64,000 nt of DNA from Candidatus Gastranaerophilales bacterium (GTDB lineage Bacteria > Cyanobacteriota > Vampirovibrionia > Gastranaerophilales > Gastranaerophilaceae). How positions within the stretch are numbered: position 1 is the first letter of the stretch; every line of letters begins with the position of its first letter. Made by a program: the position numbers and the translations under genes. The stretch spans positions 62,001 to 126,000 of the forward strand of contig CALUWE010000002.1 of the NCBI GenBank assembly GCA_944324425.1, given 5' to 3'. Shown here one piece after another: positions 8,270 through 16,335 of this stretch. Below the pieces are notes generated by a model. That model had not been told where the DNA came from. It saw only the letters and a list, made by a program, of their open reading frames with translations, and did not search any database.

Positions 8270-8902
8270 TTATTTTTGAAGGGCTTCATTTGCGGGTGCT
8301 TTTTCCGTTTTGGGTTCGGGGTTTGGGTTGTCATTAGGCACCATTAAAAATGGCGGTTTAAATTCGTTTTTTTGCCTTTTCATATTTTTTTCAAATTTTT
8401 TGCGGCCGTCTTGTTTCATTTTTTCTAATTCTTTTAATTGTTTTTTAGTCAGAATGCCTTCAAATTCTTTCATGTTTTGAACTCTCATCTGATGTGCCTT
8501 TTTGTTTAATTCGCGAACTTCGTTTCTCAACGGTTCAATTAAAGCCTTTTTGTCTTCTGCGGTATTAAAAGAATTTTCAATTTTTCTGATTTCTTCTCTT
8601 TTTAATCTTATCTGCTGCATAACAGGTTTAATTTCTTCCCTGCCTTTTTCTTGAATTTCTTTAGCTTTTAATTTTTGCTCATCAGATAAATTAAGCCTTT
8701 TTTCAAATTCTTGTTTCCTTTTTTCCATATACTGTTTTTGCATAGGCGACTTTTTAAAATCCGGCCTTGGTTTTACATTTTCTGTTTGAATTGGAACATT
8801 TTGAGTAGGCATTGTTTGAATTTCCGTTTCATTTGCAAAAACAGAAGATGGAACAGTTATGGCAAGTGCTAAAACTGCCAATGTCAAAAATGCTTTTTTC
8901 AT
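8270..8902 (-). CDS. Spy/CpxP-like periplasmic protein
   Basis: 210 aa with a signal peptide (1-23, ...SVFA). The mature protein is almost entirely charged helix and carries two LTxxQ-type motifs (LSDEQ near residue 71 and LTKKQ near residue 152), the hallmark of the Spy/CpxP family of periplasmic stress sensors and chaperones. A Pro/Asn-rich C-terminal tail follows. It is the last gene of a three-gene unit with an ECF sigma factor and its anti-sigma factor (13 bp after the sigma gene), which fits an envelope-stress or metal-stress circuit. It is longer than Spy (161 aa). Confidence 0.75.
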   Translation of the reverse strand: MKKAFLTLAVLALAITVPSSVFANETEIQTMPTQNVPIQTENVKPRPDFKKSPMQKQYMEKRKQEFEKRLNLSDEQKLKAKEIQEKGREEIKPVMQQIRLKREEIRKIENSFNTAEDKKALIEPLRNEVRELNKKAHQMRVQNMKEFEGILTKKQLKELEKMKQDGRKKFEKNMKRQKNEFKPPFLMVPNDNPNPEPKTEKAPANEALQK

Positions 8903-8915
8903 AAAATTTCTCCTT

Positions 8916-9404
8916 TTATAATAAATCTTTCAGTTTTTCGGCAAGTTCTTTTTTTGCGTTATATATTCTTGATTTTATTGTGCCAATCGGGCATTTTAAT
9001 TTGTCCGCACATTCTTCATAGGTATAATCTTCAATTTCAGAGAGCATTATAACTTCTTTTAATTTAGGTTTTAGTTCATCGATTGCCTTAATTATTTTCT
9101 CTTGTCTTTCTTTCTTTAAAAGAAGATTTTCAGGTGTTTTTCTTTCTTTAATGTTTTCAAAAATTGTTTCATCTTCGGCAGCTGTTTCATATCTGTTTTT
9201 AGCGGATTTCAGATAATCTCTTGAAACATTTGCCGCTATTAAATTTATCCAAGATTTAAAACTTCCTTTTTCTTCATATTTTTTTGCAGTTAAAACCCTG
9301 ATATAGACCTCTTGTTCCAAATCCTCGTTTTCCCTGCCCATAAATTTTTTGATTACGTTTTTTACGTTTTGTTTGTTTTCTTCTATTAAGTTTTTAAAAT
9401 CCAT
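8916..9404 (-). CDS. ECF-family RNA polymerase sigma factor
   Basis: 162 aa. Region 2 is readable at about residues 20-75 ('EDLEQEVYIRVL...GSFKSWINLIAANVSRDYLK') and region 4 at about 105-160 ('LKEVIMLSEIEDYTYEECADKL.CPIGTIKSRIYNAKKEL'), the helix-turn-helix that reads the -35 element. Its ATG overlaps the stop of the anti-sigma gene by one base (TAATG), so the two are co-translated. Order is anti-sigma first, then sigma, then the Spy-like target, the reverse of the common sigma/anti-sigma order. An ECF-type promoter upstream of the operon suggests autoregulation. Confidence 0.9.
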   Translation of the reverse strand: MDFKNLIEENKQNVKNVIKKFMGRENEDLEQEVYIRVLTAKKYEEKGSFKSWINLIAANVSRDYLKSAKNRYETAAEDETIFENIKERKTPENLLLKKERQEKIIKAIDELKPKLKEVIMLSEIEDYTYEECADKLKCPIGTIKSRIYNAKKELAEKLKDLL

Positions 9405-9748
9405 TATTCCACCGTTATCAAACCGTATGAATCAACAGGAAAGCCATAGTCATAAGCACTTAAAACTTCCCCGTAGAAATTGGCGTCTGAGCTTGTATTA
9501 TAGCCGACAAGAAAAAGTGCGCTTGAAGCCAAGAAAACGGTTAAAAAGGCGCAAGCAATTTTTATGGCCGCTCTCTTTTTTGTTTTTCTTTTGAGAATTT
9601 CAAAACGAACTTCTTTTAAAAGGCCTGAAACCTTGTCCATTTCTTCTTGTTCCTTTTTGCAATCAGGACAAGTTTCAACGTGCCTTTTTAGCTCTTCCTC
9701 ACTTCTAAAAATAAATAGTTTTTGATATTTGCTGCAATTAGTTTCCAT
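9404..9748 (-). CDS. zinc-finger anti-sigma factor, membrane-anchored
   Basis: 114 aa. The N-terminus holds a ZAS-type zinc site: C5, then H23, C27 and C30 in 'KRHVETCPDCKKE' (HxxxCxxC). A single membrane helix follows at about 60-82, with a short extracytoplasmic tail. Such proteins hold the ECF sigma factor at the membrane until an envelope signal releases it. The gene directly precedes and overlaps the sigma gene, which supports the pairing. Confidence 0.85.
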   Translation of the reverse strand: METNCSKYQKLFIFRSEEELKRHVETCPDCKKEQEEMDKVSGLLKEVRFEILKRKTKKRAAIKIACAFLTVFLASSALFLVGYNTSSDANFYGEVLSAYDYGFPVDSYGLITVE

Positions 9749-9776
9749 TTTTATTTTAACCTCTGTTATTCAGTAT

Positions 9777-9801
9777 AACGATTCAAAATAAAAATTGTTC
9801 A
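9777..9801 (-). promoter_or_regulatory. candidate ECF-type promoter of the anti-sigma/sigma/spy operon
   Basis: On the minus strand, TGAAC (9801-9797) is followed by a 16-base spacer and CGTT (9780-9777). An AAC-type -35 and a CGT-type -10 separated by 16-17 bp is the general pattern of ECF sigma promoters. The -10 lies about 30 bp upstream of the anti-sigma ATG at 9748. This would let the sigma factor drive its own operon. Transcription start not known. Confidence 0.5.
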
Positions 9802-9922
9802 TTTTTTAAAAAAATTTTTAAAAACCACCCTTTTTACTTATTATAAACCATTTAGAGTAAATTCGCACTAAAAAGGTTGAAATTTATTTTTCAGCGTTTA
9901 ATAATGAATTGTAAACGATAAC

Positions 9923-9941
9923 ATCGCGGGGTGGAGCAGCC
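9923..9941 (+). repeat. partial copy of the 5' end of tRNA-fMet
   Basis: Nineteen bases beginning ATCGCGGGGTGG are identical to 10026-10044, the first 17 bases of the initiator tRNA plus two upstream bases. The copy is 103 bp upstream of the real gene. It is followed at 9945-9964 by a perfect hairpin (TTGGCTTC, loop GACA, GAAGCCAA) instead of the rest of a tRNA, so no second functional tRNA is present. Confidence 0.7.
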
Positions 9942-10027
9942 CCGTTGGCTTCGACAGAAGCCAAATAAAATCATCGAGTCGGGCGAGCCTGATGAGATAC
10001 CTGCTCAAAAGAAAAATTGAATAATAT

Positions 10028-10104
<77 letters not shown>

Positions 10105-10110
10105 TTTAAA

Positions 10111-10138
10111 AACCCTTAGAAATTTCTAAGGGTTTTTT
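10111..10138. terminator. strong terminator after tRNA-fMet, usable from both sides
   Basis: A perfect 12-bp inverted repeat (AACCCTTAGAAA and its complement) with T runs at both ends. It ends the tRNA transcript and, read from the other strand, can also end the minus-strand gene that stops at 10219. Confidence 0.85.
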
Positions 10139-10218
10139 CATGCCTGAATTTAAGGCTTATTAATTGCAGCCTTTATGCAGTAAGTTTTTTCATAGGTTAC
10201 TTAATATATCCCCATTTT

Positions 10219-11997
10219 TTAACTCTTTTTTCTCAACGAATTAGAAATATCATATTTGGATAATCTGAGAAATGCGAAAAATACCAGATTAAACAGCTCA
10301 AATGTATATTGTTCCGGAATTAAAAGGCTGTGCGCAATATTGTTTCTTAAATTCTGCCCTTCTTTAGCTACAAAAAGGTATCTGAAATAAAGTAAATCTT
10401 CAAATGTTAATTTGCTAATTATAAACTTGTCATATAACAACAAATTTATATCTTTTTCCCTAACTATATCTTGCTCATTGCTTGTTGATATGGAAGGTTG
10501 TTTATAATTTTCTAAAAACAGTCTTAAAAAAGCTTCAAAACGCAAAACTAAGCTGTCTGTTATTTCAATTAAATGCGGATAATGCATTTTGGGGTTTTTT
10601 ATAAATAATTCGGCTTCTTTAAAATACGTTTCAAAAATTCTTATTATGGATGAACTCCAATTATATTTTATTTTTTTTCCGCCAATTTTTTTTGTTTGTA
10701 AATCAACCATTTGGCTATGTTTATGTAAATATGCAATTGTATTTTGCAAATTCAGTTTTTTTGTTTCAATTCCTTTAAAAAAAATTCTATGAATTGTTTT
10801 TTCGCACAGCTGCCAAACACTTCTGTAATTTGACAAATATCTGTCGTTTAATAGTTCATTATTTGAAATTTTTGCAGGGTGGCTGTTATAATCCAGATAA
10901 ACTGATGTAAATAAACTTGAAAGAAAACCTTCGTTCTTTTCTAATATACTTTTGGCAGGAAAAAGCTGCTTTGAAGTTGCCAAATATCTGTATATTTCGA
11001 GTGGGGTTAATTTTAAAATGTCATCTGCATATTCTATAAAACCGCTAATTTCAGTTTTATGATGAAGTGTTGGCAATATAATTTTATCTTTTAATGAAGA
11101 ATACAATATTTCAATGTTTTGTTTTCTTTTGCTTATTACATCCATTGAATTGTAAGCTTGAATGGCATTAATGCAATGGCCGCATGCAATAATCGGGTTT
11201 TTCTCTTGTTTTATTAATTTTTCATAGCACTTGCATTTTTCTTCAACCCAAGGATATGACAATTTACCTGTTTTTTCGTCTATCTTTTTCCCTAAATCAA
11301 TTACATTTATTACATATTGATATTCTTTATTTTTAATTTTCTTTTTTATGCATTCCCAAAATATATCATCAATGCCTTTATAATCAGCCTTTTTAAATAT
11401 TTTTTTATACTTTAGCATTAATTCAATTATTAAAGGTATAATAAAAATATATTCTTGCCCCGATTTTTTGCAGGTGGCAATTATTTGTTTAACTTCTTTC
11501 TTGATAGGGTGCGTATCTTTATTGGCGCATAAAAACAAATGCAAAGTTTTATCAATCAAATTATTTAATTGATACAAGTCATTTGATAAATTTTTTAAAT
11601 CATCATGAAAAATTTTAACTGCTTCCAAATAAAAATCTGCAGCCATATTCACATATTTTTTATATTTTTTATTGGCAGAATAAAATAAAATTTCAGAATA
11701 AACTGCTTTTAATAAAGAATTTTTGGAATTTTCCGCACGGTTTGCGACATAATCTAAATGTTTATCAATTATTTTGTACGCTTTGTCCATCCATTTTTCA
11801 CGTTCGGGGTTAAAGTTATCCGCTATACCAAATATTGCAAATTCAACATCTATTAATTCTTGTTCTTTGTTTGAAACAGAATAATTTTTACATATTTTCG
11901 TTATTTCAGAATGCAAACCGTAAAATTTGTATAAAGATACATTTTTTTCCAGAAAATCGTATATTTCATCAAAAAGCATATAAACTTTATCCAACAA
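10219..11997 (-). CDS. DUF4209-like protein with HEPN-type RX4H motif
   Basis: 592 aa, soluble, helical and lysine-rich. Most of it I cannot assign. Near the C-terminus, R551-N-N-I-A-H556 within 'LRNNIAHSLL' matches the conserved RNxxxH core of DUF4209 and the RX4-6H active site of HEPN domains, many of which are RNases in toxin, abortive-infection and anti-phage systems. It is a single gene between tRNA-fMet and a tRNA-distal methyltransferase gene, with no toxin-antitoxin partner seen next to it. The terminator of the tRNA serves its 3' end. The tRNA-flanked position and very AT-rich coding sequence make acquisition by transfer possible, but no integrase or att repeat was found. Confidence 0.55.
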   Translation of the reverse strand: MLDKVYMLFDEIYDFLEKNVSLYKFYGLHSEITKICKNYSVSNKEQELIDVEFAIFGIADNFNPEREKWMDKAYKIIDKHLDYVANRAENSKNSLLKAVYSEILFYSANKKYKKYVNMAADFYLEAVKIFHDDLKNLSNDLYQLNNLIDKTLHLFLCANKDTHPIKKEVKQIIATCKKSGQEYIFIIPLIIELMLKYKKIFKKADYKGIDDIFWECIKKKIKNKEYQYVINVIDLGKKIDEKTGKLSYPWVEEKCKCYEKLIKQEKNPIIACGHCINAIQAYNSMDVISKRKQNIEILYSSLKDKIILPTLHHKTEISGFIEYADDILKLTPLEIYRYLATSKQLFPAKSILEKNEGFLSSLFTSVYLDYNSHPAKISNNELLNDRYLSNYRSVWQLCEKTIHRIFFKGIETKKLNLQNTIAYLHKHSQMVDLQTKKIGGKKIKYNWSSSIIRIFETYFKEAELFIKNPKMHYPHLIEITDSLVLRFEAFLRLFLENYKQPSISTSNEQDIVREKDINLLLYDKFIISKLTFEDLLYFRYLFVAKEGQNLRNNIAHSLLIPEQYTFELFNLVFFAFLRLSKYDISNSLRKKS

Positions 11998-12203
11998 ACT
12001 ATTAGAAGGATAATATCACAGATTTTATTCGACTTGAATTCTTTTTATGAAATAGCTATTTATTCTTGAAATTTCTTTTATGTTTGTTTGCCTCACTTAT
12101 ATCGTTATTGCCGGCGCATTTATGTTAAATTTTAAGCTATAAATGGTCAGGCATTTCTGCCAAAAGTTATTTATAAGTGCTAAAATAAAAAAGGGGTGTT
12201 TTT

Positions 12204-12689
12204 ATGAAAAAGAAATGGCTTGGCGCAATATTAATTTTGCCTTTTAACGTTACTGTTGTTATTCCCTGCTTAATTTTTTATTTTTCCGGTGAAAAATTTA
12301 TTTTCCCAAACGTTTACTTTTTAATTTTGAGTTTAATTTTGTTTATTTTCGGGCTTTATATGGCAATAAGCACAATGATTTTATTACATAAAATCGGCAA
12401 AGGAACTCTTGCCCCTTGGACTGCAACCAAACATTTAATTGTTGAAGGGCCTTATAAATATACAAGAAACCCCATGATAACAGGTGTTTTGAGCATTCTT
12501 GCAGCAGAAGCCCTGTTTTTAAGCTCCCTTTATATTTTTTATTGGATGATTCTATTTTTCATAATCAATTGCATTTATTTCAAACTTTTTGAAGAAAAAC
12601 AACTTGAAAACAATTTCAAAGAAGAATATTTTGAATACAGAAAAAACACCCCGATGTGGTTTCCGAAAATCCGTATTGGCAAAAAATAA
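12204..12689 (+). CDS. isoprenylcysteine carboxyl methyltransferase (ICMT)-family membrane enzyme
   Basis: 161 aa with four membrane helices (about 7-27, 33-57, 88-110, 110-130). The C-terminal half contains 'LIVEGPYKYTRNPMITG' and 'FEEKQLENNFKEEYFEYRKNTPMWFP', the typical SAM-binding and catalytic region of the ICMT/phospholipid methyltransferase family. Bacterial members methylate lipids or other membrane substrates; the true substrate cannot be told. A GGGGTG ribosome-binding site lies 6 bp upstream. It appears to be monocistronic. Confidence 0.8.
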   Translation: MKKKWLGAILILPFNVTVVIPCLIFYFSGEKFIFPNVYFLILSLILFIFGLYMAISTMILLHKIGKGTLAPWTATKHLIVEGPYKYTRNPMITGVLSILAAEALFLSSLYIFYWMILFFIINCIYFKLFEEKQLENNFKEEYFEYRKNTPMWFPKIRIGKK

Positions 12690-12897
12690 GCCTTTTTGCA
12701 TCCTTTACAAAACCTTTTTGTACAACGGTGCTTTTATATGACGATAAATGCTCAAATTCATATTGAATAAACTTATTAACGCTGGATTTTATATGTACAA
12801 AATCAATCATACAGCCGCAACAAAAGTAACAACAACGCCGGATAGCAATAATGCCGCTTAACATGTTTATACAACGGGCGCATTTCAATATGCAAGA

Positions 12898-13119
12898 GTG
12901 TTTGGCACTGTTGATTACGTATTTGCCGGCACAATTATACTTATTGTTATTATAGGAATTATCGGCTTTATAAAGTCTGTGCGCTCAAGAAAATATTATA
13001 AATGCCCTGTTTGCAAGGAATCTTTCCGTTCGGAAAACATGCACCCTGAAACCTGTAAAATTTGCGGAGCCGATTTAGAAGAAACAAATGACACAAATGT
13101 TACGGACAAAACTAAGTAA
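12898..13119 (+). CDS. small membrane-anchored zinc-ribbon protein
   Basis: 73 aa from a GTG. One membrane helix (about 8-28) is followed by a two-knuckle zinc ribbon: C38-P-V-C41 and C54-K-I-C57, then an acidic tail. Function unknown. The reading frame continues upstream without a stop for 12 codons to a TAA at 12859, and beyond it for 37 more codons to an ATG at 12748, so the gene may be the intact end of an originally longer reading frame. The GTG has no good ribosome-binding site, leaving the start uncertain. Confidence 0.5.
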   Translation: MFGTVDYVFAGTIILIVIIGIIGFIKSVRSRKYYKCPVCKESFRSENMHPETCKICGADLEETNDTNVTDKTK

Positions 13120-13166
13120 GTCCCTGCTTTATTATTACGCTTTTTACAAACATTTTTATAAACTTA

Positions 13167-13192
13167 TTTTTGCACAAACCGCTGTGCAAAAA
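13167..13192. repeat. inverted repeat between convergent genes
   Basis: A perfect 10-bp inverted repeat (TTTTTGCACA / TGTGCAAAAA) with a six-base loop lies between the zinc-ribbon gene and the minus-strand calpain-like gene. It could act as a terminator hairpin, but no separate T run follows on either strand. The rest of 13120-13309 shows nothing recognisable. Confidence 0.4.
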
Positions 13193-13309
13193 ACATGAAT
13201 CAAACACATTAAAAATTTTCGGCTTATACGTATGCAGAAGCTGCCTTTTATTGTATACAGGCTTTGTGGTTTCACTTGTATGCGCCTTTTTAATGTATGA
13301 AAAAATATG

Positions 13310-14779
13310 CTAAGAAATTTTTACATCTGAAAAATAGCTGAAAATATTTGCAAAATCATTCCACGAAATTACTTGTTTTTTTCTTGTATTGTAAGGGTTT
13401 GCAATGGTTACAAGTTGATTTTTAACATCTATATCGCAAATTGTATAAGCATGACCTGTTATAAATCTTCTTTCCGCATCCATATAATTGCCGTATTTGC
13501 CGATATGGGGCGTTGAACAAGTAACAATATGATTGTTCATTCCTTCATTTTTTATCTTTGAAAAAATATAGGGTGTGTCTTGTGCGGATGCTTTATGGCT
13601 GCTGCCAAATAAACCCGTCATTTTATACATTGCATTTGTTGTATAGCCGCCGTTATCTATATCTGCAAACATTGTTTTTCTGTAACAGTCGGATTTCATA
13701 TCTCTGGCATAAGCTCTTTCAATTGCTTTCACACCCAATTCACCGGAAACGCTTCTTTTATCCCTGTTTCCTTTTGTAGATTTTTGCCCGTCTAATTCTT
13801 CGGGCTTTATAACGTAAGATGAGCCGTCAACAAAAGTAACTATATAATTTCCGTTGTCATCAACTTCAATCATATCTTCCAATATCTTTGCTCCTTTGTC
13901 TGTTTTTGACATGGAATATATTGTTGATAACAAAAAACAATCGCCGACATTAGATTGGGAAAGTTCTATGTTTTTTGCGCCGCGATAAAAAGGCCTTACT
14001 TTATTTTTCGGAACAACAAAAGTTCCGTTTGTGGAATCATAATCAATTGCATATAATGTTCCGGCTTGTCTGGTTAAAATCAAATGTTCTCTTGAGGTTT
14101 GAGAATGAAAATCATCAACAACGATGTCTGAATATTTGCTTCTTCCGATTTTTACAATACCGTTTTCATCAACAAGCCCCCTTATATTCGGGTTTCTCAT
14201 ATCAATTACCATGTCGGTTCCTAATATCAACTGACAATCAATCGGTATTGGGGTTTTCCTTAAAGGCTGCAATCTTTCAAATTGAGTATTTTCAGGTTTT
14301 GCGGCTGCTTTTCCCTTAATGGTGGTGCCGTTTAAAGAGTTAAGGTCTGTTGCTATAAGTTGGCCTCTCAAGTTTTTGGATATTTCAAGGTGTCTTCTTG
14401 AAACTTGCTTATCCATTCCTTTTACAAAATACCCTTCTCTTCCGAAAACAATTTTTTTGCCGATACCCAAATTTCTTATTTGCTCGCTTATATCATTGCT
14501 TTTTAAATTAAGAATGCAATGGCCTCCCAAATTAAATTGGGCATCATCATTAACCAAATATTTCTTTTCTGGAATCATTTTTATTTCATCATCATTAAAT
14601 CTTGCATCAATGGGCTTTTCCCCGAATAAACCGCAAAAAGCTACATTATAATTGCCTTTTGCAAAAAGACAATTTTGGCCGGAATTATTATTTTTAATGC
14701 CTGCGCTTGCTTCTTTTTTGGAAAAATTTTGACACACCGCACTGTTGCCAAAACTTATACAATGAGGATATATTTGCAT
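13310..14779 (-). CDS. calpain-like cysteine protease with two FHA domains
   Basis: 489 aa, soluble. N-terminus: MQIYP start and N-V-A-F-C-G near residues 45-50. FHA domain 1 at about 108-157 (GRE 113-115, SRRH 127-130, NG 150-151) and FHA domain 2 at about 208-256 (IGRSK 211-215, SREH 229-232, NG 251-252); FHA domains bind phosphothreonine. The C-terminal half (about 260-489) resembles a family C2 (calpain) core: Q275 and C281 in 'QSNVGDCFLLS', H443 in 'TGHAYTI', N461 in 'IANPY'. Q, Cys, His and Asn are all in place, so it may be active. FHA plus calpain in one chain would couple phosphopeptide binding to proteolysis; a kinase partner is not in the window. Confidence 0.8.
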   Translation of the reverse strand: MQIYPHCISFGNSAVCQNFSKKEASAGIKNNNSGQNCLFAKGNYNVAFCGLFGEKPIDARFNDDEIKMIPEKKYLVNDDAQFNLGGHCILNLKSNDISEQIRNLGIGKKIVFGREGYFVKGMDKQVSRRHLEISKNLRGQLIATDLNSLNGTTIKGKAAAKPENTQFERLQPLRKTPIPIDCQLILGTDMVIDMRNPNIRGLVDENGIVKIGRSKYSDIVVDDFHSQTSREHLILTRQAGTLYAIDYDSTNGTFVVPKNKVRPFYRGAKNIELSQSNVGDCFLLSTIYSMSKTDKGAKILEDMIEVDDNGNYIVTFVDGSSYVIKPEELDGQKSTKGNRDKRSVSGELGVKAIERAYARDMKSDCYRKTMFADIDNGGYTTNAMYKMTGLFGSSHKASAQDTPYIFSKIKNEGMNNHIVTCSTPHIGKYGNYMDAERRFITGHAYTICDIDVKNQLVTIANPYNTRKKQVISWNDFANIFSYFSDVKIS

Positions 14780-14871
14780 TTTAACACCTTGATTATTCAG
14801 ACATTATAAAACATATAAACAGCAAAAAATGTTTTATTTATCCGTATTATTAAAATTTATGAACAATAACA

Positions 14872-14899
14872 AAATGCAAGGGTGAAAACCCTTGCATTT
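14872..14899 (-). terminator. hairpin downstream of the TRL-family gene
   Basis: Perfect 12-bp arms (AAATGCAAGGGT and complement) around a four-base loop. On the minus strand it follows the stop of the 14936 gene by about 40 bp. The stem is strong but the T run after it is short, so the terminator call is moderate. Confidence 0.55.
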
Positions 14900-14935
14900 G
14901 CCGCTTTATATATCCTTTGAACTACCTTAACTTTT

Positions 14936-15247
14936 TTATTGCCCGTAAGCATTTACAGTTACTTTTTTATAACCCAAAATATTTCTTGTTGTAGTGTCAT
15001 AATATGAAAGACTTCTTATATTGCCGTTTTTCATTGCATCTTTAATGCCGCATTGCCCCACGCCGACCAGCGCAAGAAAACTTGTACAGGTTGCGGTTCC
15101 TTTTTTTATGGGCGCAACATTGCTTGAACCTGACCCCGGTTCGGTTGCATTTTTATAAATTATCCCGTAAACCCCTTCTGCCATTACAGGAGTCATAAAC
15201 ATTGTAAAAATACATAAAATTGAAAACACACCAAACATCTTTTTCAT
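14936..15247 (-). CDS. TRL-family secreted protein
   Basis: 103 aa. The start is placed at the ATG at 15247 because AAGGAG lies 6 bp upstream and a signal peptide follows at once (MKKMFGVFSILCIF...VMA); an in-frame ATG further upstream (15280) lacks this. The mature part matches the TRL-like family pattern: G-V-Y-G start, 'KKGTATCTSFLALVGVGQCGIKDAMKNGNI..l...D' and 'NILGYKKVTVNAYGQ' at the end. TRL proteins are small exported proteins of unknown function, often lipoproteins. Confidence 0.75.
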   Translation of the reverse strand: MKKMFGVFSILCIFTMFMTPVMAEGVYGIIYKNATEPGSGSSNVAPIKKGTATCTSFLALVGVGQCGIKDAMKNGNIRSLSYYDTTTRNILGYKKVTVNAYGQ

Positions 15248-15386
15248 ACATTTCTCCTTACTTTTTAAGGATATAAACAAGCGTTTTTAAATTATACTAT
15301 ACGTTTTTTCTTTTGTATATTAAATTTATTGGTTTTTATTTTGCTTTGTAGTAAACTCGGTTAATAATTGTTTGGAATTGGAAGTT

Positions 15387-15845
15387 ATGAAAGAATACAA
15401 AGGTAAGTTTACAACAAAATTATTTTGGACGGTTTGCGGTTTTTGTGCGGGCTGGTTTGTTTGCGGGGTTTTAAACGGCATTATCCATAACATTTTTATA
15501 TCTTTTATTGTCGGCGTTTTGGTTATTTTATTTATGCTCTATAAAATTTATTTTCTCGATAATTTTTCAATTCTTTTATCGGAAAACGAATTATCCCTAA
15601 AAAGATTCAACAAAAAAATTAAAACTTTGGATATTCAAAAATATTTTTGGTCTGAATATTCAAAATATTCAAATACCAAAAACGCTGAAGACCAAGACAT
15701 TTATTATATTAATAAAGAAACAAACGAAGAAGAAAGCATTGATTTAACCAATTTTTCAGATGATGATTATAATGAAATTTTAACCAAATTAGGTGCAAAA
15801 AATAAAAATGTTGAGCCCGCTAAAGTTGCAACGATAAAAAAATAA
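15387..15845 (+). CDS. small membrane protein, PH-like/YcxB-like layout
   Basis: 152 aa from the ATG at 15387; a TTG at 15372 in the same frame would add five residues, and neither has an ideal ribosome-binding site. Two membrane helices (about 8-30, 35-55 of the 152) are followed by a cytoplasmic part with 'F.iLLSENELSL.rFnKKIKTLDI', resembling the first strands of bacterial PH-like (YcxB-type) domains. Function unknown. It is followed 6 bp later by the 15852 gene, so the two form an operon. Confidence 0.55.
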   Translation: MKEYKGKFTTKLFWTVCGFCAGWFVCGVLNGIIHNIFISFIVGVLVILFMLYKIYFLDNFSILLSENELSLKRFNKKIKTLDIQKYFWSEYSKYSNTKNAEDQDIYYINKETNEEESIDLTNFSDDDYNEILTKLGAKNKNVEPAKVATIKK

Positions 15846-15851
15846 GGAGAG

Positions 15852-16295
15852 ATGAAAATGGATTTAATGAAGTACATTTTAATTGTAGGCGGCTTTATTA
15901 TTTTAAGCCTTGCTTATCAAATGTTTATAATTTATTTGCATAACGGCCATAAAAAAAGATATGAAAAAGAAAACCCCGACGCTTCTCTTATGGTGTTAAA
16001 TGACAGGCCCTTTCACCCGTTTGGTTTTATAAACACTCTAACTTGCCTTTCCGTTAACGGCGAAGCAAAAGAAGAAGTTATGGCAGGGTATGGCAAAAGA
16101 GGGCACTATTTGCTGCCGGGGAAAAATGTTCTTGAAATTCAATATGAAACTCAAAGACCGGGGATTTTGCACAAATGGGTAAGAACCACATATGACCCTC
16201 AAAAAATCGAAGTTAATGTTGAAGCAAATAAAAAATATTCTCTAAGCTACGACAAAAACCAAAACCAATTCTTGTTTGAAGAAATTACAAAATAA
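15852..16295 (+). CDS. membrane-anchored protein, unknown function
   Basis: 147 aa with an N-terminal membrane helix (about 8-27). The rest is a beta-rich domain: 'LMVLNDRPF', 'SVNGEAKEEV', 'YLLPGKNVLEIQYETQRP', 'IEVNVEANKKYSLSYDKN'. This alternation looks like PEGA or DUF2846-type surface domains, where a short 'pGkh.l.v.y' hairpin precedes 'v.v.a.k.Y.l'. No family assignment is certain. GGAG lies 2 bp before the ATG at 15852 and 8 bp before an ATG at 15858, so the true start may be 15858. Confidence 0.5.
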   Translation: MKMDLMKYILIVGGFIILSLAYQMFIIYLHNGHKKRYEKENPDASLMVLNDRPFHPFGFINTLTCLSVNGEAKEEVMAGYGKRGHYLLPGKNVLEIQYETQRPGILHKWVRTTYDPQKIEVNVEANKKYSLSYDKNQNQFLFEEITK

Positions 16296-16302
16296 AATTA
16301 AA

Positions 16303-16335
16303 AAAGCCAAAGGAAAAACCTTTGGCTTTAATTTT
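16303..16335. terminator. bidirectional terminator
   Basis: Arms AAAGCCAAAGG and CCTTTGGCTTT with an AAAAA loop, then AATTTTTT on the plus strand and a matching T-rich run on the minus strand. It ends both the 15852 gene and the convergent gene at 16336. Confidence 0.85.

Noticed and set aside
12080-12142. 20-codon hydrophobic open frame upstream of the methyltransferase gene
   Set aside because: No ribosome-binding site and too short to separate from chance; it may be part of the leader.
12616-12888. 90-residue minus-strand frame with several Cys residues
   Set aside because: It overlaps the end of the methyltransferase gene and the AT-rich gap, lacks a start signal, and its Cys pattern gives no metal site.
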